NCBI GenBank assembly: GCA_958450365.1
Contig: CAUEEP010000760.1
Coordinates: 2,030,962 to 2,094,961 of the forward strand
Source of the DNA: Mesorhabditis belari
Taxonomy: Eukaryota > Nematoda > Chromadorea > Rhabditida > Rhabditidae
Reading direction: 5' to 3'
DNA: 64,000 nt
Positions 46,062-58,693 of this stretch are shown piece by piece (the first letter of the stretch is position 1; each line of letters opens with the position of its first letter). Below the pieces are notes generated by a model that worked only from the letters and a program-made list of their open reading frames with translations, was not told the origin of the DNA and did no database searches. The translations under genes and the position numbers were made by a program.

Positions 46062-49000
46062 ATGAAGTGTACCAACTATCCCCTCGGGGTGAACAGATGT
46101 TTCAACAAGACCCCAAACGGACACAATACAAGCGCGATCACAGACAACAAGCCTGGTGAGTCTAAACAAATACATTGAATATTTTATTCGATAACCAATA
46201 GTTTCTCAAAGCTATTTCCTAGTACTGACAGCTATGATAAATTTGATGACCGGAGCAAAATTGGGAGCATTATTCCTCGGCACTTTCTACTTCTTCACCG
46301 TTTACCAAATCCTTACCGAGAATCACGAGGATTTGTGTGATTGTCGGGAAGCATGAAGCAAGTTTTCACGTTTTCAGCATATTATTTATGTTTAAGAAAC
46401 CAATCTAATTGTTCCACTTTAACTATTAGGCTATCCAGAAAGTATTTTCGTTCCTTTTCGTACGTAATAACTTGGCAATCCTTATTATAGGCAATCTTTA
46501 TTTCCTTCTATCTTTACAGTTCTGTTACCGTCCATTGGCTCGCATCAACAATCAAACGTACTTCATGAAAGGATTTGCTTTCAAATGTCACCTAGGACAT
46601 TATGTCTTTGCCATTGAAGGTGAGAAGCTTGAATTAAATCTATAATTGTTCAAATTTAGACATTGAAGACTCTAAGCTTTCCAACATGACCCTGGATCCT
46701 TTGCAAAACTTAACAATTGTCACTTATGCTTCGGATGACCATTTCCCTGAGACAAAAATGATGTTGTATTTGTGGAGATACAAATATCCAAAAATTCCGA
46801 TAATTTTCTATTCCTTGGGATTAACGAATAGTCAGGTAGTAAAGTTTTTTCTCTTTCGATCAGAAACTTTTAGAAAAGTGAACTTTCAAAAGTTTGTCTG
46901 CTCACAGTGAGGGAATTCGACTTTGCAAAGTATCCACCACATGTGAAAATTCTACAAAATTATGCTTTTAAGATGGCGATTCTTGGGGTAAACAAAGCTT
47001 TTGCTTATTTAAAACTTTAAACTTTTCCAGGAGGTTTACAAAACGAATGAATTCTTCTATTTGATGGACTCAAGTCTGCGGCCGTTCAACTCGTCCGCTT
47101 TTCTGGATTATATTGAGGCTTCTTATGTTGAAAAGGTTTGTAAACAAAGTGAGCTGAACGGCCCGGTGTGTACTAGAGAATGAGAAAATTCCAATTCGAA
47201 CCTAATTCCACCCTTGTTTTCTTACAAGGGAACGTTCCAAATAGGATGTGAGGCCTTCAAACGGCCTCACATCCTCTTTGAAATGCAAGCGCCTATCGAA
47301 CATCACGAATCCGATGCTGTGTTTATCTTTTGCTTATTGCTGATTAATCCGATGCTTATTGATCCGATGCTGATTAATCCAATGCTTATTTATCCGATGC
47401 TTTGTTTATCTTTTAAATTCATATTTTTGGTTTCAACAACTTTTCTGTATAACTGTACAGGGTGACGTACAATTACTCGCACTCAGTTCCGATTCTCCAG
47501 CTTAGCAATGAGTCAATCAGTCGACCTAATTCTTTTTTTATTATCAAATTGAATATTTCTCCTGCAATGTGTTTTCTGGATTTGATCAGAAAACTTTCTA
47601 AACTTTTGCTAGAGCGCTACAAAGTTGCGACACGCGTTTCCTGCGGTGGAATCGCGACTTTCTGGTTTTTCTAACTAGTTTCAATGTCTCAAAATCAAAG
47701 AAAACCAGCTTCATTTACTCCTTTTTACTTATTATTTCCAAAATCTACAGTACTGGACAACGAAATATCATACTTGAAAAACGATCGTCACTTTCGCGCG
47801 CGCTGAAATGCGTCAGAAAATACGGTATTTCTAAATATTAATATTACTATTGTGTAGCCCTTGAAAAGAGCTTTCAGAAAATGTATAACACTAATAGTTT
47901 AAGCTCAAAGGCAAGGGAGTTACAGACGCGCGAAAGTGACGATCGTTTTTCAAATATCATATTTCATTGTCCAGTACTGTAGCTCACTTTTATTAGAAAA
48001 CAATGAATTTCGATTAGGGATCAAAGTAAATGTGAATTTGAGTGCCGGCAATTGTTTGAGTGCCCTGTACTAATCAAAATTTCCAGATCGCCCCTTTTTC
48101 ACTCACCCACATCACGCCACAAACCAACACGATGCTGACACATTTCGGCAAGAATAAACTTTGCTTTTTATCAACTTTAAGAGTTCAGTTGTTAGCTATT
48201 TAACATTTTAGGAATGTATAGCTATCTGCCCATCCAAAAAGAGCTCAATGATCGAATCCAATTCGCTGGTGGATCGATTTTGGTGAAAAGGAGCGCGTTT
48301 AGTTCACAGATTATAAAATGGTTAGCAAATTTGGTAATAACTTCTGAATTTTGGTAAATCTGGATTAAACTGAAACTATGGTTCAACGTTTTTTCCAGGG
48401 CCTTGCTTTGCGCCATGACTGATGAGTGTATCAGTCCTGTGGGTTCATTCAGAGAATGCGACTTCCCGAAAGGAATCACCACTTGTCATAGGTGATTCAA
48501 AGATTATAAACTTCTTGCAAACGTCATACAAGCTATACTGTACCTAAATATAAGTCATTTTTATTTTTAGATAAAAATATCCAGAGCGCGGCATAATTAC
48601 TAAAGCAAGTCTTTAGAAACACCTATTTTTCCAAAAAACTTTTCACAAGAAATGTTATGTATTATATACTATTTGAAAGCTCTGCTTCTCAGCTATATTA
48701 GCTCACAAAGGGTTTTTTTGATTAGTAAAACTTTCGGATACTTAAGGCGCTTCGGGAGAGGCGCACAGCAAACACCCGTCGGTGTTCTAGATAAGTATCC
48801 TCCCTGAAAAATCCTTACTCAATGGCAAACCTGTGCATAGTTTATCAAGACCATTTGTTGCTAATTTAAGTGTCGATAGTTTTCCACAAAAATGATAGGT
48901 TAAAAATGGTTACCAATTTTTGAAGCAATACCAATACGCGAGTTTCCTCCCTTTCCCACAAAATGCCTTCACGCAGAGCGGGAGACTTTTTTTGAGCTAG

Positions 49001-49893
49001 AAGTTGCCGTTATTCCGTCAAGTTTGTTTTGTTCTGAACTAATAGACTTGTTAAAACTTGTTAAAGACTTGTTGAAGACTTGTTGAAGACTTGTTATTCA
49101 ACTAAAAACAATCCATTTTGGAACTCTTTTTGCCAATTAAACCAAGAAAAAGTAGCGCGTAAAAAAGTAAAAAGTAGCGCGTCGATGGGTGTTCGCAGTG
49201 CGCCCCTCCCGAGTCTCCTTAAGGATCCGAAAGTTTTTCCAATCAAAAGACTCTTTGTCAGTTAATATAGCTGAGAATTCGAGCTTTCAAACAGCATGCA
49301 ATACATAACATTTCTTGTGTAAAGTTGTTTGGAAAATAGATTTTTCTAAAGACTTCGGTCGCACCCGGTCATATTAGGCATTGAAAAGTGGCAAAAAAAG
49401 CCGATTTTTCAATCATTTTGTTCTAAGCACTGGTTAATGCTAAAAATATATGTTCTATATCAAAAAATTACCCATTTTCACTACTTTAATTCAATACCAA
49501 AGCGTGCAGAAATAGACCTACTGGTGTCGAGATATGAGCGGTTCTTTAAGTGTAAACTTAGACTACTCGACGCTCCGACGCTAAAGAGCTTTTCTATTAA
49601 AATATTTACGGTACTTATATTGTAGATATGATCAAAGCATGCTGAACATCCTACTCTACAACGCTCTTCAAGAGTCTCCGGATTGGGACAAAGTATTTTT
49701 GCTTCTTTTAATCAAAGCTACTATTAGTCATGTCCAAACACGTTAAAGATTTGAAAATTTGATAATATTGGGAAACTTTCATCTATGAACACGCTTTTAG
49801 ATGGTCCTTGATTGGCCTTATAACGACGCTGAATCTGTACGCCGGGAAAATCAATGGAACTTCACTTTACCCAAAGAAATTTTGTGTATATAA
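46062..49893 (+). CDS. DUF1647-like type II membrane glycosyltransferase-like protein
   Basis: Twelve exons join in phase: 46062-46155, 46223-46299, 46520-46619, 46660-46835, 46874-46987, 47031-47135, 48087-48147, 48212-48320, 48399-48491, 49626-49692, 49801-49893 (exon 2 end is the weakest call). An N-terminal membrane anchor (ALFLGTFYFF) precedes a lumenal domain: LTIVTYASDDHFPETKMML, IIFYSLGLTNSQ, VREFDFAKYPPHVKILQNY, FFYLMDSSLRPF (acidic DxS in place of DxD), THFGMYSYLP, CHRYDQSMLNILL, LDWPYNDAES. This order is that of the nematode family PF07801/DUF1647, which I recall but could not search. The intron after 48147 appears to use a GC-AG donor (GCAAGA). Large introns hold a family K MITE, a big foldback and a family D half-element. 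Exact reaction unknown. Confidence 0.78.
47748..47981. mobile_element. Compact palindromic MITE (family K)
   Basis: A 234-bp unit with ends TACAGTACTGGACAACGAAA and TTCATTGTCCAGTACTGTA and an inner block AAAAACGATCGTCACTTTCG inverted on the other side. In an intron of the DUF1647-like gene. Confidence 0.88.
48590..49362. mobile_element. Foldback element with ~180-bp arms
   Basis: 48600-48790 and 49185-49360 are inverted copies (AACACCTATTTTTCCAAA; ACAAGAAATGTTATGTATT; AAACTTTCGGATACTTAAGG; GGCGCACAGCAAACACCCG against complements). The spacer contains a short tandem of TTGTTGAAGACTTG. In an intron of the DUF1647-like gene. Confidence 0.8.
49415..49622. mobile_element. Family D element, right half
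   Basis: It runs from TTTTGTTCTAAGCACTGGTT through GCGTGCAGAAATAGACCTAC to AAAATATTTACGGTA; the left half is missing. It ends only 5-10 bp before the acceptor of the exon at 49626. Confidence 0.75.
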
Positions 49894-50001
49894 ACGCGTC
49901 TCTTCAAATTCAAAGCAAAATTTACATTTATCAGCACCGAAAAGTAAGAAGTCTGATAGTGAATTGAAAAAAAAGTATCAAAAAGTACTAACAGACAAGC
50001 T

Positions 50002-53000
50002 TTAGACAAAAGATTGAGGATTTGGCCCAAGATCTTGTGAATGGTAATCCAACAGCTTCACTCCATAATCGTCAGCCATTTTGTAAAACTCGGGTGAGAA
50101 GAGGTTTTTGAAAACAGGGCGAATGTCAAGCCATTTCTTCATTGCTGGCCTCATCAAATGCATGTCACCGTATGTGGAGACATTGATCTGCAAAAAGACA
50201 TTGATAAATCTTGGACTGGCTTTTTCGTGTTGCACTTATTCCTTGCAAAAGCTGATGAGTTATTCTCGAAACTCTTTGAGCACTTACTTTTTCGACTTCT
50301 TCTGGTCGAGGCCAAGACATTCTGTCCAATCTCGCTCCAACCAACGACCATTCTCCAGTTCGACTCACGCCCGGTTTACTAAATAACTTGAAATTAAATA
50401 CAGTAAACATTTGCTCTTTTATTTCTCAATCTCCCGCGAAAATCAGCGTACCCGAAAACCCTAGAAACGCTTTTTTGTAGGCCAGAGGCATTTTGGATGC
50501 TCCATCCACTGCCTTCCGTACTCCAGCTCGTATAGCTCCAGCTCTTCAATTGGAATAAATGCGGTAAATAACTACAGCATATCCAAATTTTCAAGAGCTC
50601 AAAAATAGATGTTTTGCCAAAAAAGCGTTTCGAGGGTTTTCGGGTACGCTGATTCGATTGGTGATATTCTCAAAACATGTTTGCGCCTTATTTCTTCATG
50701 TTTTTCTATGTTTTCTTCGTGCTATGTATGTTATGTCATGTTTCCTAGCACCTTAAATGTTTCCAACTCGGAACGGTCGTTCCAAGTTGGAATTCACTTT
50801 TATTTGCCATATACGTTTTCAATAAAAATCCCAGAATATTCAACTGTACTGTACACATAGGTATATCATCGAACACTTTAGTTGGAGTACTCTCCTCTTT
50901 ACACTTTGTAGATCTCGATCTTGGCTTTGAGCCTTGGTCACGCAGTAAAAAGATTAAACGACTTAAGGTCCAGCCTATTAGCTACTGCTATTCCAATCAT
51001 CTAAAAAAGAAAATGAGAAAATGTAGGCGAACAAGAAAACATAGAAAAACAAGCAGAAATACGTCCCAAACAGGTTTTGAAAATATCACGAATCGAATCA
51101 GCGTACCCGAAAACCCTAGAAACGCTTTTTTGTAGGCGAGAGGCATTTTGGATGCTCCATCCACTGCCTTCCGTACTCCAGCTCGTATAGCTCCAGCTCT
51201 TCAATTGGAATAAATGCGGTAAATAACTACCTGATAGATAAATACCTGCTCTTTTATAAATAATAGATCCTTACTTTCGTTTCCATTGATTAATCCGATA
51301 CGAGATCAAAATCTGATCCGAGTACCACATTCGGTGTTTGTGCAGCTGTTCAAGGTCTCTCGCTTGATTGTAGGCTGGAATTAGTTGAATTGTTAGAAAA
51401 GATTACAGCTGGAATAAAAACTCACCCTCCTCAAATCCTTCTTTTCCGAACGAGTTCAGTAGATCTCCTTCAATGGAAGTGGCATTCTCATACCGAGCTT
51501 TGGAGGTGCCTGAAGATAAAGTGGTACAAGCAAATTTTTCAGCTTATGCAAATCTTTGAGTTAGTCAATCTTTGAGTTAGTCAATTTTTGAGCTAGTCAT
51601 CTCTTCGTCTAGTCCACTGCTTCCAGCTATGCTACAGATTAACATTTTAGATGTAATTAAATTGAACCTAATTAGCATTTCCCATCGTTAGCAAACACAA
51701 AGCAATTACTTTTTATTTCGCCATTTTATTCCGTCCTTAATGCTAAATTATTGAATTTTTCCTATTATTCTCTGTGATGTATGTATGAATTTGTCAGAAT
51801 TTTTAAGTAAACGATCAAAATGGGAGAGAAGAAGCCAAAATTGAGTGGTTTAAGAGCGGAACAAAGTCACTGAGTGATCGTGAAAATGAGATTTTCCTCA
51901 CCAATGCTTCGCTTCGCTGGTGCAGACAAATTCTCCAGTTTTAGCAATTTTTTGAATGATCTTCTATTAGGTTTTTCGGATATAAACGAGCGTTTGCCAT
52001 TTCTCGTGAGGAAGCCTTAACTCGTCAGGAAACCATTTCCCGCATCTGATCGTCTTTCCAATGGTGTGGAGATGCTCATCAATAGTAGAATTTGAACATA
52101 GAAACTGTTGAGCAAGTTCACGCGTCGTTTGACATGGATCCGATTCGATCGCAGCCCTCAAAATATCGTTGCCTACCGTTTGAGGTAGACACGAAATTCT
52201 TGACGAGAGTGTTCATCATCCTCGAGACTTTCATCACGATTCCGAAAGCGTTGGAACCAGGCTCGGCATCGGCTTTCGGACTATACATCATTCCCAAAGG
52301 CTTTGACCAAATCTCGATGGGATTCCGCGACTATTTTGCCCAGTTTGAAGTCGTAAAGTAGGCTTATTGATAAGTAAAGTAGACGCAAACTTGATATATT
52401 TGAAGTCGGTCATCTAAAGCAAGAAAAAAAATCTTAAAAATAAGAAATTATCCGTTTAAAAATATTCCAAATATGCACAAGATAACGTACTTTTAAATAC
52501 AGAAAGACATGTTTTTAAAGCTTCTCTCACAACAAAAAGTTTAGCAACGCTTGCTTATATCCGAACAACCTAATAATATCTCAGCACCAGTACAGTACAG
52601 GATAATCTACTTATCCCAATAAAGCAATAGTTTTAGTAGTTTTGAAAAAAAAACGAACTTTCTTATCGCTTATTCAATAATTTACCCAAAACTTCTCGAA
52701 AAGTCGCGACAGTCATTCCCATTGTAAGCACAGTGAGATGGGGGAAATGAGATCCGCGGTGGTTCTCATAACCACAGCATTGAGAATTATAGAGCATCAG
52801 CTAAACACTTTATTTTTACTTTGGTGTATAAATTTCAAAAACTGAGCAGATCACTAGAAAAGCAAACAATTTAAAATTTTATTTAAACAATTTTAAACAA
52901 TTTAAAAAGTTTTATGACTTTTTTTTCATGCAAAGAAATGCAAACGTAAATTTTTCTGATCTTTTACTTCATTTACACAGATAAACTTGCACATTTTACA

Positions 53001-55863
53001 TTTCAGATATGTAAATTTGCGTTGATAAAAGTCACAAAGACCAATCAAAGTTCTAATAGATAAGCTGTATGCAAACTTGCGTGAAAAAAAGTGCCTAGTT
53101 TTGTCTTGTCCTAGTCTTGTGCCTAGTTTTGTCTAATCTAAACAATATGCTTTGGAAAATGTCCAGCTTTGGCCTTAATTTTTTTTGTTTTATTTATCTA
53201 GAAAGTTGGACTTTTGAACTATTGGGTTGTCCAGTTATGAATGCGCGTTTTTACTATTTTGTAAATTTCTCAAGATATCGAACAGATGTATATGAGTGTT
53301 ATATATCATTCGAAAGCTGAAGATCTCCTCTACATTTTGGAATAAAAAAGTTTTTGAATTCATTCAACTTTTTGGGAAATTGACTGCACAAAGGGAGAGG
53401 TCGTTGCCGAAAAAAAACCCATTTCAGCTCATTCCTCAAGTTTTATAGTGTAAAATAACCGCCCAGAAAAGAAAAGAAAAGTAAAGATGCTCTGAAATTG
53501 TTATATTTTAAAAAAAGTTGTATTGATATATCTATTGGCCAAACATCAAACGGTTAACGCAATTTGAGCGGAGCCAAAACTTGATCCAAAGGCACCCTTC
53601 CATTTTTTTGGCCACCTCTTCTTCTGTGCAGTCAATTTGCCCAAAAGCTGAACAAATTCAAAAACTTTTTATATCAAAATGTAGAGGAGATCTACAGCTT
53701 TCGAATAATACTCATATATATCTTTTTCTTGATTTCGGTTACTTGAGAAATTTACAAAATAGTAAAAAACGCGCATTCATAACTGGACAACCCAACACAT
53801 ATTTGCAAAAACAATGAAAGCCAAATCGCACATCAACTCCATCAGCCCAATGCCTTTCTTTGTGAATCGGTATGTAATCAGAGTCAGAAATGATTATCAC
53901 ATCCTCCGGTTGCAATGGAAGTTGCGAGTTCGCAGCATAAAGACGGCAATGCTAAAACATTTTTTTAAGTTCTCCTTTTCTGACTTACTTGAGCTATTGT
54001 AGCTTTCTTCAGAGTGATCTTTCCTTGCAGAAAAGTGATCGTCGTGTTGAGTTTCTTCAGTATTTCTATGCTCGGTCTTGTCAGATTTGATTCATATTCT
54101 TTCGGATCGCCGACCAAGCAGACCATTGCTAAAGTTCAATTTGTTTACTGCTTCAATTCTCAATTTTTTTAAAGTTTTCCTTAAAAGATTGTCCAGAAAG
54201 TCTTTTCGTTCCTTTTCATACCTTTCCTTTTCATCCTTTTCATCCTTTTCATCCTTTTCATCTTTTTCGTTAAAAACTAACAAATTCAGCATCTAATCTA
54301 TCATTTTCTCTAAATCAATAGTGTTTATTGTTCAATTTTCATCTTTTTAAGTCAATTTAGGTCCACTTTCAAGCAAATTCAAGAGCAAATTGACTTTTCT
54401 AATCAAACAAATCGTCGTTCAATTGGTGAATTTGTTAGTTTTAAATGGAAGTACGGGAAGAAACGCAAAGACTTTCTAAACAGACTAATAAATGAACAAA
54501 AGTATTGGCCTCGCTTTGCAACCTCAATAAATCCAAATTATTAAACATTACAGACAAACTTTCAAGAGCAGTTTTCCAGCATTTTTTAATCTGTTTTTCA
54601 AAAAAGATAATAAGTCTTGCTTTTTAAAAAATAATATAACAAGATAACGAAAAAAAGGAAAGCTGAGCGAGGGCCTTTAGAGTGAAAGAAGATAAAAATT
54701 GGATTATTGATAGGAACGAGGATTTTCTCGAGAATCTAGCACTTAAGTATTCAGTCAACAACTCACGCTGTACACCCAATCGAATCCAAGCCATTGCAGC
54801 CAGTGGAAGAGATCCAAGGTAATAGTTGTCGGCTGTCGAACTCATGCTTACATATGCTTTGTAGGAAACTGGACCCTTTTCTTTCCGCAGATTTTCTTTC
54901 GCTTCTTGTTCTTTCAACTTTTCGTTTTGTCTATCCGCTTCGGCTTTGAGTAGCTTTTCGGCAAATTTCTTGAATTTTTCCACTTCTGGTCGCAACTTTG
55001 GGCTTTGTGGTTGATCAGTTGTTGGGTTTTCTTTCACTTTGGATTCGCTTGGCTGAACGGGATTCAAAGATCTCTTGCTAGGCTGAAAATTATCACAGTT
55101 TATTCATAATACCAACAAACTTTACAATTGATTATGCGTTCAGTTTGTACCCTAAAGTCTCGAGTATAAGTTCATCCGAGTATAAGTTCTGCCTTAATTT
55201 ACATTCGCTTTAATTGCTTTGAATTTCTTTTTGTTGGGTTTTTATACATTTTTATTGTTATATAAACTTTTATTATTGTTCTTGGAGCGCGGGATACTAC
55301 AGGGTGACAGCCTATCACCATTGCTATTTGTTATGTGCATGGATACATCCAGACGATAGTGTTGAAGAAGACGCTGGAAAGCATCTCTTTCGACCGTCGA
55401 CGTGGACTTTGGCCGGATGAAGAGACCAGGGAGGGATCCATAAGACTGGGCACCGGAGAGGAGCAGGGCGGACGCGCCGAGCCACGCCCGGAGCAACAAA
55501 TAACAGCATAAAATTGCTATAACCCTCAATAAATTTACTTCTATTATTGTTCTTAAAAAGCAAAAAAGTTATGCTGCAGCGGGGTTCGAACCCTCGACAC
55601 ACCGCACCGGAGACAGCCGTCAATTTGCATGCGAAAACCAAACAGAACTTATACTCGCGACTTTAGGGTGATTGATTTAATCCCTTTATTTTAAGCAACA
55701 GATTGGATTCTTTTAAAAACAATCAATGACAAACTTGTAAAATCGGCGCTGAGAAGACATATTTAGATAGAGGGAACTCTTTTGAATATTGAAAGAACGA
55801 AATACATGACAAGATACCAGCTAAGAATACAGCTATGTGGACGAAGGTAAACGGACATTTCAT
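50002..55863 (-). CDS. Type II membrane glycosyltransferase-like protein, paralogue 1
   Basis: Nine exons close to 426 residues: 55735-55863, 54767-55082, 53989-54128, 53832-53951, 52686-52800, 51426-51509, 51275-51374, 50288-50378, 50002-50187. N-terminal anchor (FVHIAVFLAGILSCISFF), a Lys/Glu-rich coiled-coil-like stem (EKFKKFAEKLLKAEADRQNE), then the lumenal domain: LPLAAMAWIRLGV, MVCLVGDPKEYES, IIISDSDYIPIHKERHW (DxD-like), YNSQCCGYENH, SIEGDLLNSFG, HRMWYSDQILISYRI, RTGEWSLVGARLDRMSWP, YGDMHLMRPAMKKW. Segment order, metal-binding-like acidic pair and anchor suggest a GT-A glycosyltransferase, but I cannot assign a named family. Exons 3-5 match the paralogue at 58694 in length and phase. 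Introns have taken in at least four mobile elements. Confidence 0.75.
50434..51232. repeat. Local duplication and inversion within an intron
   Basis: About 135 bp (from GCGTACCCGAAAACCCTAGA to TAAATGCGGTAAATAACTAC) occurs twice in the same orientation, at 50441-50576 and 51099-51231, almost without change. Part of it (CGTTTCGAGGGTTTTCGGGT and ~70 bp beyond) also occurs inverted at 50622-50700 against 51030-51110. Both direct copies keep a 50-codon minus-strand frame (LFQLKSWSYTSWSTEG) open. It lies between exons 7 and 8 of paralogue 1, whose product does not need it. Confidence 0.8.
51967..52574 (-). pseudogene. Mariner-type element, N-terminal transposase remnant
   Basis: Ends TTAGGTTTTTCGGATATAAA and TTATATCCGAACAACCTAA are inverted with TA flanks. 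Minus-strand frames encode the mariner N-terminal HTHs: FKLGKIVAESHRDLVKAFG then an in-frame stop, RCRAWFQRFRNRDESLEDD, and in another frame LRAAIESDPCQTTRELAQQF ending near KWFPDELRLPHEK. The catalytic domain is deleted. In an intron of paralogue 1. Confidence 0.88.
53222..53795. mobile_element. Family C MITE, second copy
   Basis: Nearly identical over its full length to 15031-15604, including TTGGGTTGTCCAGTTATGAA and AACTGGACAACCCAA ends. It ends 36 bp from an exon of paralogue 1. Confidence 0.9.
54186..54488. mobile_element. Family A MITE, internally deleted
   Basis: The left end GATTGTCCAGAAAGTCTTTTCG is followed by a CTTTTCATC tandem (54215-54262), and the right end by AAGACTTTCTAAACAGACTAA; most of the core is lost. 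In intron 2 of paralogue 1. Confidence 0.75.
55146..55671. mobile_element. TIR element carrying a reverse-transcriptase fragment and a tRNA-like T-arm
   Basis: Ends TACCCTAAAGTCTCGAGTATAAG and CTTATACTCGCGACTTTAGGG are inverted repeats. Inside, plus strand 55281-55346 reads LERGILQGDSLSPLLFVMCM, the conserved 'G..QGD.LSPLLF' block of non-LTR retrotransposon reverse transcriptases. On the minus strand about 55565-55590, GAGGGTTCGAACCCCGCTGC is a consensus tRNA T-arm with box B. The rest is GC-richer than its surroundings. It lies in intron 1 of paralogue 1. Confidence 0.7.
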
Positions 55864-58693
55864 CTAAACTTTTTGAGTAATTTTTTGTGGGAAAACCATA
55901 GACTATTGCAATTTGCATTCAACAGAAAAACGACGGATGCCAATATTAAGATATCATGTGTAAAAAGTCTTTCTTTTTTCTTTCAATCTTCTTCTTCTTC
56001 AATCTTCAATTCTTAAAGCAAAAGAAGCAGTGAAACGTTCATTTCCTGCTAGCTCCGTCAAAAAATAATACGAATTCTACAAATATCGAGACGTTTTCAA
56101 AAGAATATGGAAATTTTATTGACATCTTTTTGGAAATTTTCAAATTTCCCGATTTCCTAGTTACAATTTACAAAGAAACTTTTGTAAAAATACTAAAAAC
56201 AAGAAACTCTATTCCTTAGAAAAGGTAAAAGACAAATTAATGACAAAAAAGACAAAGATGAATACACATTTCCAATACAAATAGACTTAAGAAGTCAAGC
56301 TTAACAGTTGTCCAATGAAAAGCCCAGTATAACAAGTACGAAAAGACTTTCCCTGGTTGGCTATGTTGTAATTTGTCTTCAAAAATTTTGCTGGCATTTG
56401 CAATGACCTAAAGAGAGAAAAAAAGAAATTCGCTTGAGATGAATAAAATTTAAGAAAAGAACAGGAAAATTAGGAAAGGAATGGCGTGTCCGGCTGCTCA
56501 AACATTCGACCTCGTGTCAATGTTTCCCAACAAAGTGGCATGGTATTCGATGACAAATATCTGTTATTATGGAGTGAATTGGTCAAAAACAAGAAGAGTG
56601 TAGGATTGCTCAAAACGGAACAATAAAATCGGATCAAAGACAAAGGATTATTAGGAGAATGAAAATGAAAAAATAGCACAAAAGCTTTAGTTCTCTTTTT
56701 TTTGAGACTAATGACATTTCTGTGTTGAGTTGCACCGATTTTATTGAACAAAGGGCTTTATGGATGCTGTTGATACAAGAAGCATTGATTTTAACACATT
56801 CGGTGACTTTTCCAAGTTCTGGCATCCGTTGAAGCCTGTCAACTGTAGAAGTAAAAGAGTCATCTTTTTAAACCGCTTATTTCTCAGCACCAGTACGTTT
56901 GTTTCTTCGCGATTAAATATCAAATTAAAGTAAAGAAAATGGATATTTTTTTGGTATAGAACATACATTTTTAACATTAACCTTAGAAAAAATGATGAAA
57001 AATCGGTTTTTTTACTTTTTCAATCGTTTTGTTCTAAGCGCTGGTTAGTGTTAAAAATATATTTTCTACATGAAAAAATTACCCATTTTCTCTACTTTAA
57101 TTCGATACCAAAGCGTGCAGAAACAAACGTACTGGTGTTGAGATATGAGCGTTTGTTTGAGAGTAAACTGAGACTACGCGACGCTCCGACGCTAGGAGGC
57201 TCCTGTATTAGAATATTTACGGTAACTGTCGTCCAAAACGGTAGCCAAGCCAAAAATGACTTTGTTGTGAATGTGTTAAAAGATTTACACAACCAAATTT
57301 AATGATTAGGTGAAAACAAATCAACAAAAAAGCTGAAAAGAAATCAGAAATTTCTTTGAATAAAGTTATGCGAATTGACAGCTATAGATTTAAATGCAAT
57401 TCGTGTTCAAGATTCAGGTTTGAAATTTTCCCGATACTTTTGTGTTATATCCCCACAAAGAGAACCCATGCATCATTTGCATTTAAAAATTTGCCTGCAT
57501 CATTTGCGTTATGTCCCCATAAAGTTTAAGTTTCAAAAACGAACACAAAAACTCGTAAAATTCACTAGAAACTCGTAAGCATGATTTCTAGAGGCCATTG
57601 CAGCACAATTTGGTTGTAAATCCATTCAAATAAAATATCATTTTTCACTTCGAACTTAACCATTAACTCCGCAAAGTAACTCAACAAATGATCATTGAGT
57701 TCTTGTAGGCAAATTGCAATATATTGCATATTGCGGGGATATATTGCAAATGATGCAGAGGTTCTTTTTTCTGTTTTTGAACCGGTTGGCCAGATGGCCG
57801 ACAGGTTAGGAGTGATAAAAGGTAAAAGATAAAAGAGAAAAGATCAATCAATGATACAATGATCTTAATTTTTCTTGCAAGAATAGCTGTAAAATGTTTA
57901 TTAGTTAACTTATGTCTTGTCTCTTAGGCGGGAGGTCGAGGGGATTACGCTGGCAAGATCAAAATGTTTCTTTTTCCCCACCAAGTGAGCTTATTTCTTT
58001 TACTGAGAAAGAGTTGGCGCATCCAACTTTGAGCTCAAATTTCTCGGTGTTGGGCTGTTCAATTTCATTATTCTGAAGATTGCTAATGGGAAAAGGGGCG
58101 GGGCGTATATAAATTGTCCCATAATGTTTCTTTTTCTCACCAAGTGGTTTTTTTCTTTTACAACATTTAGGATAATAGGGGTAATAGGGATAACGGTCGC
58201 AGTGCCATAAAATTGTGTGTTTAGACCTTTAGAGTCTTCTAGAGTCTTCTTATTTATCTTATTATTTATGTCTTATGATTTTTGTTTGTATCACATTATT
58301 GCTTTTCAAAAAAATCTATTTTTCAAATGCAAATTTTGTGGAGCTTTAAAGCAAATGTATCATTTTTCCTGAATTATCGAAAAATTAATGACAAAACAAT
58401 ACAATTATTATAGAGCTGGCAAATAAATTGAACAAATAGTTCACTGGAAAAGAACAGACAACACTACACTACAAAAAAAAGGCTCGTAGTGAGGCAACGA
58501 TTCATGAAAGATTCATCAAAAAGAGAAAAGATCAACCAATGATACAATGATCTTAGTTTTTCTTGCAAGAACAGCTGTAAAATGTTTATTAGTTAACTTA
58601 TGTATTTAAAATGGCACCAAATGTGAGCTAAAGACACAAAAAAGGACCTAAAAATCGGTTTGTAAGCTTGAGGGAAGCTCATTGCACAACCAA
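55864..58693. other. Spacer with family D element, repeats and unassigned exon-like pieces
   Basis: 56875-57232 is a family D element (TACGTTTGTTTCTTCGCG ... ATATTTACGGTAA). Minus-strand pieces at about 56837-56690 (DRLQRMPELGKVTECVKINA) and 56410-56290 (VIANASKIFEDKLQH ... YLLYWAFHWTTVK) follow good acceptors but I could not join them into a gene. 57835-57925 and 58525-58605 share about 75 bp in direct orientation (GAAAAGATCAATCAATGATA). A family M arm is at 58028-58100. The rest shows nothing. Confidence 0.4.

Noticed and set aside
47214..47465. Extra exon of the DUF1647-like gene
   Set aside because: It follows an acceptor-like CTTACAAG, but its peptide does not fit the family and the neighbouring exons already join in phase without it.
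54624..55067. Separate gene for the Lys/Glu-rich N-terminal segment
   Set aside because: It joins in phase to the anchor exon at 55735-55863 and to the lumenal exons, matching the layout of the paralogue at 58694.
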